Notes under the pieces: generated by a model
Told to the model about the DNA's origin: nothing
Database searches by the model: none
What the model saw: the letters and a program-made list of their open reading frames with translations, nothing else
Program-made: the position numbers and the translations under genes
In this document: positions 35,818 to 44,130 of the stretch, piece after piece
Layout of the letters: every line of letters begins with the position of its first letter
Numbering within the stretch: the stretch's first letter is position 1
Assembly (NCBI GenBank): GCA_902826795.1
Contig: CADEGD010000011.1
Location: 1-44,130 of the forward strand
Direction of reading: 5' to 3'
Length of the DNA stretch: 44,130 nucleotides
Source: an uncultured Acidobacteriota bacterium
GTDB taxonomy: Bacteria > Acidobacteriota > Blastocatellia > Pyrinomonadales > Pyrinomonadaceae

Positions 35818-36756
35818 TTGGTTAACAACATCTCAAAGTACATCATCCTGATCGCGATCGTCATTGAGGCTGTGGTCTTCGCCGTGCTGGCCCCGCAGTT
35901 TCTGACGGTCGATAATCTGATCAACGTCGCGCTCAGCATAGCGATCACTGGGATTCTCGCCGTCGGGATGACGTTCGTGATCTTGACCGGCGGTATCGAT
36001 CTTTCGATCGGTTCAGTGCTGGCGGTCGCCGGTATTGTCGCGGCAATCTGTGCCAAAAGCTTTGGCGGTATAGGCGTTTTGCTAGGCATCGCGGCCGCGA
36101 TCGCCGTCGGAATGACGACCGGACTAATAAACGGTCTGATGGTTTCGCGTTTCAACGTTCCGCCGTTTGTCGTCACTCTGGCGATCCTCACGATCGCTCG
36201 CGGATTGTCATTTATCATTGCCGAACGCTACGCCGGTTCCACCTCGGTCTCCGATCTTCCGCCAGCGTTCGCATTTCTAGGCCGAGAGAAGGTTTTCGGA
36301 CTGCCCGTTCCGGTTATTTTAATGCTCGCAGTTTTCGTCGTCGGCTGGTTTCTGCTTCAGCACACGAGGTTCGGTCGCTATGTTTACGCGATCGGCGGAA
36401 ACTCTGAGGCATCGTTTCTCGCGGGCGTGAATGTTAAGTCGGTTACGACATGGGTTTACGTGCTGAATGGATTTCTCGTAGGTTTAGCCGGTGTAACGCT
36501 TGCCTCGAGGCTTGGAGCGGGGTTGGCGAACGCGGGAATGCAGTACGAACTTGATGTAATTGCGGCAGTAGTAGTAGGCGGCACGTCGCTCTCCGGCGGA
36601 CGTGGAAGCATCGTGTTGACCTTTTTCGGAGCTGTGTTCATCGGCATTCTCAATAACGGGCTTAACCTGGCAGGCATCGACCCTTACCTGCAAAAGATCG
36701 CACTCGGCGGCGTAATTCTCATTGCCGTTTTGGCAGATCAACTTACGAAAAGATAA
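35818..36756 (+). CDS. Sugar ABC transporter permease (RbsC-like)
   Basis: 312 residues, eight to ten membrane segments, with the ribose-permease signatures APQFLTVDNLINVALSIAITGI, VGMTFVILTGGIDLSIGSVLA, NGLMVSRFNVPPFVVTLAIL and VVGGTSLSGGRGSI. Length and N-terminus match the family. The start is unusual: a TTG directly after an in-frame TAA stop, with no clear ribosome site close by. It should move the sugar captured by the upstream binding protein, but no ABC ATPase gene is present anywhere in the window, so it must borrow one or be inactive. The receptor 2 promoter begins 26 nt after its stop. Confidence 0.92.
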   Translation: MVNNISKYIILIAIVIEAVVFAVLAPQFLTVDNLINVALSIAITGILAVGMTFVILTGGIDLSIGSVLAVAGIVAAICAKSFGGIGVLLGIAAAIAVGMTTGLINGLMVSRFNVPPFVVTLAILTIARGLSFIIAERYAGSTSVSDLPPAFAFLGREKVFGLPVPVILMLAVFVVGWFLLQHTRFGRYVYAIGGNSEASFLAGVNVKSVTTWVYVLNGFLVGLAGVTLASRLGAGLANAGMQYELDVIAAVVVGGTSLSGGRGSIVLTFFGAVFIGILNNGLNLAGIDPYLQKIALGGVILIAVLADQLTKR

Positions 36757-36782
36757 TTCAAACGAAAATGATTGCCATTTAG

Positions 36783-36811
36783 TTGACAACGGGCTTAACT
36801 TGCTGTTAAAT
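36783..36811 (+). promoter_or_regulatory. Promoter of Oar-type receptor 2
   Basis: TTGACA (36783-36788) and TTAAAT (36806-36811) at 17-bp spacing form a strong sigma70-type promoter between the permease stop and the receptor gene. The predicted start falls in the palindrome at 36815-36828. The leader would be about 120 nt. Confidence 0.72.
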
Positions 36812-36814
36812 CAG

Positions 36815-36828
36815 GTGGACTAGTCCAC
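36815..36828. promoter_or_regulatory. Candidate GntR operator 2 (receptor 2)
   Basis: GTGGACTAGTCCAC is a perfect 14-bp palindrome whose 12-bp core is identical to the one at the gntR promoter. It lies almost the same distance after the -10 box (4 nt in both cases, counting to the palindrome edge; 3-5 nt to the core). The GntR protein encoded at 24077 is the likely ligand. Confidence 0.75.
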
Positions 36829-36938
36829 TAATCTGAATTCATGTCTGGAGTTTGCAGATCGAAAGACCTGCGTAATCCATGATTTTAGGTCAAAAGTGAA
36901 TTGGATCGACCAATTGAGATCAACCTCCGGAGATACAT

Positions 36939-39900
36939 ATGACACGCTCTACTAACCTTCTGGCACGCACAGTTCTGATCCTTCTCGCCGCATGGGCGAC
37001 ATCAACTACGGTCAACGCCCAAAGCATCACTGCAACCGTGACAGGCGAGGTTACCGACCAGAACGGAGCCGTCGTCCCCGGGGCAGCCGTAAAAGTAACG
37101 TCGGTCGAAACCGGCCTCATCAAAACGGCCGTGACGAACGAAAACGGTCGCTACACGATCACTTTCCTTCAGCCGGGCAGTTATAATCTCGCCGTCGAAA
37201 AGGGCGGTTTTGCCAATGCAACGAGGGAAAATATAAAACTCGAGACCGGCCAATCCGCCGGTATCAACGTTCAGCTTGCCGTTTCGGCGGGTGAGGTCTC
37301 CGTCGATGTCGAGAACAACGAGGTACCGCTTCTCCAAACTGAAAGCTCCGCCCTCGATACAACGATCGAAAACAAGCTAGTGGAAGACCTGCCGACAGGT
37401 GAACGCAGTGCTCTCGCGTTCATTAATCTCGTTCCCGGTGCCATCGATGCCGGTTTTGCTCAAGGTCGCGGCGAAGGGCTTAACGAGAACGGAAATGCGC
37501 AAGGCCCGATCGGCTCACCTGGCAACCGTAACTTTTTCGACTCGAACTTCTCCGTTAACGGCGGTCGCTCATCCACCAACGACGTACTGCTGGATGGAGT
37601 TTCGAACACAGTCGGAGATTTCAACGGCGTCGCAGTTTCGCCGCCGCAGGATTCGATTCGAGAGTTTAAGGTAGTTGCCGGTTCATATCCGGCCGAGTAT
37701 GGACGCTCCGGCGGCGGCGTGGTGTCGATCTCTACCCGTTACGGCGGCAAGCGTTACAGCGGTGCCCTTTACGAGTATTTCCAGGACGGCGATCTCAATG
37801 CCAACGGCTGGCAGCGTAATCGCCGGGGCCTGCGAGCCAATGGGCAGGAAGTTCTCCCGCGCATCGATATCGTCCGCCATCAATACGGCGGGGCGTTCGG
37901 AGGTCCGGTTCAATTCTTTAATTTCGGTGATGGGGAGGATGGCCGCTTTTTCAAGAAACTCGAAAAGACGTTCTTCTTTTTCAATTACGAAGGCCGTTTC
38001 GAAAAGAACCCGTTCAGTAAAGAGATCACGCTTCCCACCGCTCGAATGCGCACAGGCGACCTGAGCGAGATTCCCGTTCAGATCTTCAATCCGTATTCGA
38101 CGGGTCGAACAACCGCCTTCGCGGGTAATAATCTCTCGACGCTCCCTACCTGCTCGACTGCTCCGGGACAAAGAACCGCGGCCTGTTTAGACCCGGTTGC
38201 GTTACAGGTGCTGAGTTACCTCCCGCTTCCGAATCAGCCCGGCCTGACCCTGAACTACATCTTCGACGGCAAAGCCACGTTTCGCCGTGACATTTACGCC
38301 ACGCGCGTTGACCATACCTTCTCCGAAAAGCACAGTTTCTTTGGACGCTTCAGCTATGAAAAGCGATTCACATCGGAACCGAACTATTTCGAAGGCAGCG
38401 TCGCGGCGAATGTCCGCAAAGTCCGCGATACATTTCAAAACTTCACGTTCAACGATGTGTACTCACTCACCTCGTCGCTGATCAATAATTTCCGCTACGG
38501 CTATACCCGTGTGCGTGCGAATCAGATACCTGAAAGCCAGGGCTTCGACCCGACGGTGCTTGGATTGCCTGCCGGATTCCGTGATCGAGCTGCTGAATTG
38601 AAGTTCCCCGATTTCACAATTGGCGGAACGTCGAATACGCCAGGTGACGTTACGAGCGGACAGATCGGCGGTGCGGGCAACAATCAGCCCCGCGACACGC
38701 ACACGGTCGCAGACGCGATGACATTGGTCAGGGGTAATCAAACCTGGCGCTTTGGCGGCGAGTACCGATTGCTGCGATTTTTCCCTTTCCAATTTTTCAC
38801 TCCGACGGGCTCGTTCACGTTTAACCGTACATGGACAGCTAACTCGGGCGGTATCGGTGGTGCGTCCCTTGCTTCGTTCTTGCTTGGCCTTCCGGGCAGC
38901 GGCAATCAGGAGACCGTAGTTCCGCTAACCCTTTACCATCATTACGGGGCAGCGTTCGTACAAAATGACTGGCGGATAAATAGTCGACTCATGCTGAACT
39001 TAGGATTGCGGTGGGACTTCGAAACGGGCACGGGTGAGTCGAACGGTGCGATGACGAACTTCGATCTCCTTGCTCCGTCACCGGTTCAAGGACAGCAGCA
39101 GAACCTGGCTACTCTAGACCCGAGCGTGGCGGCGTTGAATCCAAACGTGGCAAACAACAAAGGTCTTTTAAGCTTTGCCGACGGTGGCCAGACGAAGACC
39201 AACTACAACAGGTTCGCCCCACGGGTTGGGTTTGCTTTCAAGATCAATGACAAGACTACGATCCGGGGCGGTTACGGACTGTTCTTCATTCCAACATCCA
39301 TCGAAAATCCGGCCGCGCAAGGCACTAATTTCACGACGGCGGTTTCGCAGGCCGCCAACCAGACTACGACTCTCGCATCCGCCTCAAATGTGGTCTATTT
39401 AACGAACCCATTCCCCGCTGGTATTCCCGCTCCGCCGGGAACATCGCTGGGCGCAAGAACCCGATTTGCTCAGCAGGTTTTCGCCGTCGAACCTGAACGT
39501 GAGAATCCCTACAACCAACAGTGGAATCTTGTGTTGCAACGAGAGCTGGCGAAAAACACGGTTCTAGATGTCGCTTACGTAGGCAGCAAGGCCGTTCACC
39601 TGCCGATCCAGAGTGTCGAACTCAATGAAATTTCAGCGAGCACGTTGGAATTCGCCCGAAACAATTTCGGTAACGGCAACCGCTGCAGCACCTTGACGGC
39701 GGCGCCTTACACGCTGAACACGACCTGCGCGGATCCGGTCGCGTTTTTTACACAACAAGTTCAAAATCCCTTCGCCGGCTTGCTAACCGTTCCTGGGGCA
39801 TCTGCGGCAGTCAATGGTGCTTACGTTCAGCGGCTCCAGCTTCTACGGGCCTATCCGCAGTACACGAGCGTGCAGCTTTTCCGCCCGCATTGGGGTTCGA

Positions 39901-40754
39901 GCACGTACCACGCGCTGCAGATCAACCTGCAGCGTCGGTTCACTGACGGTCTTTCCGGGACGGTCAATTACACCTGGTCGAAGCTGCTCGATACAGGCGG
40001 CGTGGGTAATGGTGCAGCGTTCCTCGATTCGACGGCAATACAAGACGCCAGCAACTTCGCTCGCGAATACTCGCTGTCGACGCTCGATGTGCCACATCGC
40101 TTCGCGGCTAGCTGGAGCTACGAGCTGCCGTTTGGCAAAAACAAGAAGTTCGGTAAAGACTGGGGTGGCTTGGCTCAATTCTTCCTCGGCGGCTGGCAGA
40201 CGGCGGGCAGCTACACCTGGCAGAGCGGAACGCCGATCCCTATCACTGTCACCAACGCATTCCCCGGGAGCGTCGGGATCTCTGCCGGTGTGCGTCGGCC
40301 TGATCGAGTTCCGGGTGAAAACTTCGATCTTTCCACTTCACGCGATAACGTGGTGGCGCAAGGCCTCTGGTTCAATCCGACACTTTTTGTCGATCCGGTT
40401 TATCCGACCCCGACAGCACGAAACAACTTCGTCTTTGGGAATGCCGCACGCACTTACAGCGACATCCGCCGCGACAATTACCGCACGGTTAACTTGCCGC
40501 TGATCAAGAATTGGTATTGGGCGGATGGAAAGCAGACGCTACAGATGCGGGCCGAGTTCCTAAACGCTTTCAACTGGGTCGTTTACGGAACACCGGTAAG
40601 CACGCTGAACGTTACCGGAGCGGTAGGAACGGCGAACAACAACACGCTGGATTCAAGAAACCCGTGCTTCGCCACGCAGCAGTGTTTCGGGCAGGTTCGC
40701 ACTCAAGGGAATACACCTCGAAATATCCAGCTTGTGGCGCGATATACTTTCTAA
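36939..40754 (+). CDS. Oar-type TonB-dependent outer-membrane receptor 2
   Basis: 1271 residues: signal peptide (ends TTVNAQ), carboxypeptidase-regulatory-like domain at about 30-110 (ATVTGEVTDQNGAVVPGAAVKV, NENGRYTITFLQPGSYNL), plug at about 120-260 (LPTGERSALAFINLVPG, DVLLDGVSN, YPAEYGRSGGGVVSIST), and a barrel ending in the outer-membrane-type terminus LVARYTF. CCGGAG lies just upstream of the ATG. It is only distantly similar to receptor 1. It imports an unknown ligand with TonB energy; the operator it shares with gntR points to glycan fragments released by GH38/GH20. No SusD-like gene is nearby. Three cysteine pairs in extracellular-loop-like segments may form disulfides. Confidence 0.93.
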   Translation: MTRSTNLLARTVLILLAAWATSTTVNAQSITATVTGEVTDQNGAVVPGAAVKVTSVETGLIKTAVTNENGRYTITFLQPGSYNLAVEKGGFANATRENIKLETGQSAGINVQLAVSAGEVSVDVENNEVPLLQTESSALDTTIENKLVEDLPTGERSALAFINLVPGAIDAGFAQGRGEGLNENGNAQGPIGSPGNRNFFDSNFSVNGGRSSTNDVLLDGVSNTVGDFNGVAVSPPQDSIREFKVVAGSYPAEYGRSGGGVVSISTRYGGKRYSGALYEYFQDGDLNANGWQRNRRGLRANGQEVLPRIDIVRHQYGGAFGGPVQFFNFGDGEDGRFFKKLEKTFFFFNYEGRFEKNPFSKEITLPTARMRTGDLSEIPVQIFNPYSTGRTTAFAGNNLSTLPTCSTAPGQRTAACLDPVALQVLSYLPLPNQPGLTLNYIFDGKATFRRDIYATRVDHTFSEKHSFFGRFSYEKRFTSEPNYFEGSVAANVRKVRDTFQNFTFNDVYSLTSSLINNFRYGYTRVRANQIPESQGFDPTVLGLPAGFRDRAAELKFPDFTIGGTSNTPGDVTSGQIGGAGNNQPRDTHTVADAMTLVRGNQTWRFGGEYRLLRFFPFQFFTPTGSFTFNRTWTANSGGIGGASLASFLLGLPGSGNQETVVPLTLYHHYGAAFVQNDWRINSRLMLNLGLRWDFETGTGESNGAMTNFDLLAPSPVQGQQQNLATLDPSVAALNPNVANNKGLLSFADGGQTKTNYNRFAPRVGFAFKINDKTTIRGGYGLFFIPTSIENPAAQGTNFTTAVSQAANQTTTLASASNVVYLTNPFPAGIPAPPGTSLGARTRFAQQVFAVEPERENPYNQQWNLVLQRELAKNTVLDVAYVGSKAVHLPIQSVELNEISASTLEFARNNFGNGNRCSTLTAAPYTLNTTCADPVAFFTQQVQNPFAGLLTVPGASAAVNGAYVQRLQLLRAYPQYTSVQLFRPHWGSSTYHALQINLQRRFTDGLSGTVNYTWSKLLDTGGVGNGAAFLDSTAIQDASNFAREYSLSTLDVPHRFAASWSYELPFGKNKKFGKDWGGLAQFFLGGWQTAGSYTWQSGTPIPITVTNAFPGSVGISAGVRRPDRVPGENFDLSTSRDNVVAQGLWFNPTLFVDPVYPTPTARNNFVFGNAARTYSDIRRDNYRTVNLPLIKNWYWADGKQTLQMRAEFLNAFNWVVYGTPVSTLNVTGAVGTANNNTLDSRNPCFATQQCFGQVRTQGNTPRNIQLVARYTF

Positions 40755-40763
40755 ACCCGTGAA

Positions 40764-40790
40764 CGGCGGCCATGCAAGGCGTGGCCGCCG
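40764..40790 (+). terminator. Hairpin after receptor 2
   Basis: CGGCGGCCA and TGGCCGCCG form a perfect 9-bp GC-rich stem with a 9-nt loop, 9 nt after the receptor stop. Only a weak T content follows (GATTGATTCTT), so it may attenuate rather than stop transcription into the transporter gene 25 nt on. Confidence 0.5.
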
Positions 40791-40815
40791 GATTGATTCT
40801 TGACCAAAGACCCCG

Positions 40816-42108
40816 ATGACGGCGTTAATCCTGCTGGCCATCTTTGTCGTGTTCGCCGTGTTGATGTTCACGCGGAAGGTGCCGGCGTTGTTGGCGGTTC
40901 CGTCAATGGCGGTGTTGATCGCGGCGTCGGTTGGGACGCCGTTTTCGGCGGTGTTGAATGACGTCGTGTCGGCGGGGGCGGTTAAGCTAGCGCCGGCTTA
41001 CGTTGCCGTGTTTGCCGGAGCAATGCTCGGGCGGGTGATGATGCAGACCGGCATCGCCGAGGGCATCATCAAGCGAGCGGCGGAGCTCGGCGGAGAGCAA
41101 CCGCTCGTGGTCGCGCTTGGGCTGATGTTCGTGACGGCGGTGTTGTTCACTTCGCTCACTGGCTTAGGGGCGATCATTATGGTCGGCTCGCTGGTGCTGC
41201 CGATAATGATGAGCCTCGGCATTCCGCGTAAACTCGCGGGTGCATTTTTTCTTCTTGCGTTCGCTACGGGCTTCATCTTCAACATCTCGCTAATACGTTT
41301 TTATCGCGACATCTTACAGATCGCGCAAGACGCTCCGCTCCCGTTTGAGATCGTTCGGTTCCAACTTGTTCTGCTCGCGGTAATGACAGTCGGTTCGGTG
41401 ATCTACGTTTTTGTTGCGGCGAAGCGGTCGCCGGAAATGAGCCTGATGACGGTCGAGGCCAAGGACGAGATCATCGCAAAGATCAACGACCGTGACGCGC
41501 CTCTAATCTCGTTTCTCACGCCGCTGATACCGCTAGTACTCTATTTCGGATTCAACCAATACGGCTGGAAGGAAATACCGTCCTTCATGGCCGGCTCAAT
41601 CTTCGCGGTGCTCGTGACCGTTCCGAGGCGAGCTATCCCGACGCTGGTGTCTTCAATGATCCGCGGCGTAGAAGACGGAGCTCCAGCGGCGATTCTGATG
41701 ATGGGAATCGGAATGCTGATAAACGCACTGCAGCTTCCGGAAGTAAAGACGACGATCGAACCGTTCGTAAAATCGCTCCCCATCGGAAGCTGGTGGACTT
41801 ACGTGCTCTTTTTCGGGCTTCTCTCGCCCCTGGCTTTGTATCGCGGTCCTTTCAACTTATTCGGTCTCGGTGCGGGCTTTTTCGCGATCATTGCAGGAGC
41901 GGGAGTTTTACCGGCGATCGCCGTACTCGCCGCGGCGATGGCGATCGTCCAGGTTCAAAATGTCTGCGACCCTACCAATACGCACAACGTTTGGGTCGCT
42001 AATTTTACGGGGACCCGTGTTGAGGAACTAACCAAAGCGACCCTTGGGCCGATGGTGCTTATATGCATCACCGGCCTCGTTCTTGCCGCGGCGATGTTTT
42101 TACTTTGA
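40816..42108 (+). CDS. Ion-transporter-superfamily carrier (GntP/CitMHS-like)
   Basis: 430 residues with about 11-12 membrane segments. The internal repeat pattern and segments such as VFAGAMLGRVMMQTGIAEGI, SLTGLGAIIMVGSLVLPIMM and VQNVCDPTNTHNVWVANF resemble the gluconate/citrate carriers of the ion transporter superfamily. The substrate (organic acid, sugar acid or similar) is unknown. It follows receptor 2 after a hairpin and is followed 23 nt later by a secreted protein gene. Its placement suggests it exports or imports a product of the glycan pathway, which is a guess. Confidence 0.75.
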   Translation: MTALILLAIFVVFAVLMFTRKVPALLAVPSMAVLIAASVGTPFSAVLNDVVSAGAVKLAPAYVAVFAGAMLGRVMMQTGIAEGIIKRAAELGGEQPLVVALGLMFVTAVLFTSLTGLGAIIMVGSLVLPIMMSLGIPRKLAGAFFLLAFATGFIFNISLIRFYRDILQIAQDAPLPFEIVRFQLVLLAVMTVGSVIYVFVAAKRSPEMSLMTVEAKDEIIAKINDRDAPLISFLTPLIPLVLYFGFNQYGWKEIPSFMAGSIFAVLVTVPRRAIPTLVSSMIRGVEDGAPAAILMMGIGMLINALQLPEVKTTIEPFVKSLPIGSWWTYVLFFGLLSPLALYRGPFNLFGLGAGFFAIIAGAGVLPAIAVLAAAMAIVQVQNVCDPTNTHNVWVANFTGTRVEELTKATLGPMVLICITGLVLAAAMFLL

Positions 42109-42131
42109 AGCGTTCTAAAAGAGGAGGCGCG

Positions 42132-43325
42132 ATGAAAATAAAAAGTAGCGCGACATTTTTTCTGATTTGTTTCCTGCTCACACCTTTTTCCCAGATGCTC
42201 GCGGTCAACACCGTCGACCTCGCTTACGTCACCGGTGGTGGCCGTTCGCTGATATTCGTCAATAACCCCGAGCAGATATTTTCCGGCGATCTCGGCGACG
42301 CCAACTACGGCGACAAAACGGTCATGCGCACCACAGGCGTAACCGGTGCATACCGAAACTTTTTTGAGCATCTGAACCGCACCGGCTTCACTATCGGTCA
42401 CGGAGTCCAACTGTATAACCCAAATTCTACGGCAATCACGGTCAAGATCAACGGCAGCGGCTACGAAGCGACCGTAAATGGCGGGCGCCCATTCAAGCAG
42501 ATGTTTAGCAATTACTCTTCGATCGGCACGGCGTACACCGTCCCGGCTGGAGGTTCGCGGTGGCTGATGCGAAATGACAACTCCGTCTTAAACAATTCTT
42601 TTTTCAGCGGCGTTATCGATTTCACGGTCAGCGGCGGCCCGGTCACGATCAATAACATCGCCTACCGCTCATTCGGTGCTTTGGATGGATCGACCGCTTA
42701 CATGGGCTACATCCAGCGCGTTGAACCCGATGGGACGCATGAGGCAAGAGTTTACAAAGGCGTCAGCAGCTACACTGAGGCGACTGCGAGTAATTTAGAT
42801 TTCAACATTTCGGACGCCGACGCGGCAGGCGTGCTGCCGGTGCGTTACCCTAACTACAACCTAACTACTGGCGGCTACGGCTCGCCCGTAACGCGGACAA
42901 ATGGATGGGTCAGCCACATTCCGCCGTCGAATAATGCGAACGCGATCACCAACGATATGTTCTCGTTCCTGATGCCCGGTTGGGGACCTCTGATCGATCC
43001 CGTCATAAAGTCGGACGGGGAAGGGAAGTATCCTAACCTGGGCAATTGGGGCGTTGTATATGTTACGGAAGGAAGCGTTTCGAATTCGGGAACGCGGACA
43101 CGAAATCTTTCGTTGAATGTTAAAGCCAATCCTACTTCCAGCGCCCGGATCGCGTATCGTGGCGGGGACGGGGTTTGGCGTGATCTTACGATAGCTGCGG
43201 GCTCGAACGTCCAGCATTATACTTTCAGCGTTCCGGCTGGAGGCTTCGTTACATTTCAATCAAGATTTGTGCTTGGCGGACCGAGCGGCGGAAATCTTGT
43301 CCAGTCAATTACGCTAAACAATTGA
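42132..43325 (+). CDS. Unrecognised secreted beta-rich protein
   Basis: 397 residues starting at an ATG preceded by a strong GAGGAGG ribosome site; the frame extends upstream into the transporter gene without such a site. A clear signal peptide (FFLICFLLTPFSQMLA) is followed by a glycine-, serine- and asparagine-rich sequence with no cysteine in the mature part and many short beta-strand-like stretches (GGGRSLIFVNNPEQIFSGDLG, VQLYNPNSTAITVKINGSGYEA, YTVPAGGSRWLMR). I do not recognise the family. It may be a beta-sandwich surface or binding protein. The next gene starts 14 nt later, so the two are probably cotranscribed. Confidence 0.8.
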   Translation: MKIKSSATFFLICFLLTPFSQMLAVNTVDLAYVTGGGRSLIFVNNPEQIFSGDLGDANYGDKTVMRTTGVTGAYRNFFEHLNRTGFTIGHGVQLYNPNSTAITVKINGSGYEATVNGGRPFKQMFSNYSSIGTAYTVPAGGSRWLMRNDNSVLNNSFFSGVIDFTVSGGPVTINNIAYRSFGALDGSTAYMGYIQRVEPDGTHEARVYKGVSSYTEATASNLDFNISDADAAGVLPVRYPNYNLTTGGYGSPVTRTNGWVSHIPPSNNANAITNDMFSFLMPGWGPLIDPVIKSDGEGKYPNLGNWGVVYVTEGSVSNSGTRTRNLSLNVKANPTSSARIAYRGGDGVWRDLTIAAGSNVQHYTFSVPAGGFVTFQSRFVLGGPSGGNLVQSITLNN

Positions 43326-43339
43326 GGTGGCTGATTTAG

Positions 43340-44130
43340 ATGATAAGGTTCTCGCATTTGTTCGGTCTTTCTAGTGTCATTTTCTTAATCGCTGCCACAG
43401 CGATTTTTGTCGCCAGCCAAAGCGCTCCGCAGAGTCCGACTGTGATCTATAACTATCCTGGTCACGGCATGGTGGTCGCGGCGAACAATGAGACCAAGTA
43501 TCTGAATGGAAAGAACGTAGTACGCGGCGCGGATCAGGTCGTGCTCTACACTGCCGACTTTTACTCAAAAACCCCACCGTCGAACAGCGGCGTGGATATT
43601 ATAATTTCCGGCGGAAAAGTCTTTGAAATTCGCGACCGAGCGAAGGCCGTTTTCCTCGACAAGAAAGAAGATCCCGGGCCGCTAAATGTCTCGGACGGTG
43701 CGGTCCTGATACTCTCGGGCAACGGAGAAGGCAGAAAGTGGCTGATAGCCAATCTAAAGACTAGTGACGAAATATCTATAAGCGGCATTGATTCAGCGAA
43801 AGAGGTCTCTCCGATGCGAGCCGCTCCATGCTTTGCTGGTGCGCATTACCGCAAAGCTGCGTCGAGTTACGATTCTTGGACCGGCATCGCGGGATTCGTA
43901 AAACTGGGAATGCCGAAAGTTGACGAATCGCGAATCGGCGCCGAAACTAAACAGCCCCTCGATAATTTCTCGGTCTACATGGGAGGGAATGCCGGGGGTA
44001 AGTTCGAGGTCGATGCTGGACTCACCTGGGAATTTACGCTGGATGATGCGGGGAAAAAGAGCGAACGGCGGAATGCTTTCAGGCCGTTTTGGCGTACGCA
44101 GAGGGCCGGTGATTGGAACTCCGCTCCGGC
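43340..44130 (+). CDS. Unrecognised secreted protein, runs off the window
   Basis: An open frame from the ATG at 43340 to the last base (263 codons and still open), so the 3' end lies outside. A signal peptide (about 1-26: SSVIFLIAATAIFVASQ) is followed by beta-rich sequence such as TVIYNYPGHGMVVAANNETKY, GVDIIISGGKVFEIRDRAKA, DNFSVYMGGNAGGKFEVDAG and LTWEFTLDDAGK. No family is recognised. Its closeness to the previous gene, and the similar secreted, beta-rich character, suggest the two work together at the cell surface. Confidence 0.75.
   Translation, partial: MIRFSHLFGLSSVIFLIAATAIFVASQSAPQSPTVIYNYPGHGMVVAANNETKYLNGKNVVRGADQVVLYTADFYSKTPPSNSGVDIIISGGKVFEIRDRAKAVFLDKKEDPGPLNVSDGAVLILSGNGEGRKWLIANLKTSDEISISGIDSAKEVSPMRAAPCFAGAHYRKAASSYDSWTGIAGFVKLGMPKVDESRIGAETKQPLDNFSVYMGGNAGGKFEVDAGLTWEFTLDDAGKKSERRNAFRPFWRTQRAGDWNSAP

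Noticed and set aside
36764..36782. Fur-box-like GAAAATGATTGCCATTT upstream of the receptor 2 promoter
   Set aside because: It matches only about 12 of 19 positions of the Fur consensus and lies upstream of the -35 box. The GntR-type palindrome explains the promoter better.
39814..40503. Second plus-strand frame of 229 codons inside receptor 2
   Set aside because: It is a shifted frame within a continuous, well-matched barrel-coding sequence, with no ribosome site.

Overview
The window looks like a chromosomal piece from an Acidobacteriota (Blastocatellia/Pyrinomonadaceae-like) genome. This rests on gene content, not on a marker gene: two Oar-type TonB-dependent receptors with an N-terminal carboxypeptidase-regulatory-like domain and no SusD partner, a pair of FG-GAP/VCBS proteins with ASPIC/UnbV tails flanked by secreted TPR proteins, and many secreted glycosidases. 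No rRNA, tRNA, CRISPR array or intact insertion sequence is visible.

Left edge (1-2740): a hemerythrin-like gene, then a decaying stretch with a frameshifted response-regulator receiver remnant and a Crp/Fnr-type regulator split by one frameshift. A perfect 36-nt palindrome lies between convergent genes.

Alpha-glucan/gluco-oligosaccharide block (2741-23484): a GH63/GDE-like glucosidase, a secreted GH13 amylase, Oar-type receptor 1 with a recognisable promoter and terminator, and a ROK repressor are all on the minus strand. They are followed on the plus strand by a TPR / FG-GAP-ASPIC / FG-GAP-ASPIC / TPR set. A minus-strand operon then encodes a GH13 lipoprotein alpha-glucosidase, an MFS sugar transporter and a second GH13 alpha-glucosidase without a signal peptide. 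A plausible scheme is surface or periplasmic hydrolysis, outer-membrane uptake, inner-membrane transport by the MFS carrier and final hydrolysis in the cytoplasm.

Amino-sugar/mannoside glycan block (24023-44130): a HutC-type GntR regulator is tightly coupled to a very large GH38 alpha-mannosidase, a GHL10-type glycosidase, a GH20 beta-hexosaminidase, a DUF4127 protein and a ribose-type ABC binding protein. A permease follows, but no ABC ATPase. Oar-type receptor 2, an ion-transporter-superfamily carrier and two unrecognised secreted proteins complete the block. The palindrome TGGACTAGTCCA sits just downstream of the -10 box in front of both gntR and receptor 2. It is the best candidate operator and would tie the receptor to the glycosidase operon as one GntR regulon.

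Most interesting: the paired operator, the ABC importer that lacks its ATPase and carries a repeat at the junction, a signal peptide that seems to be written in dispersed-repeat DNA, and the association of ASPIC/TPR proteins and DUF4127 with glycan loci.
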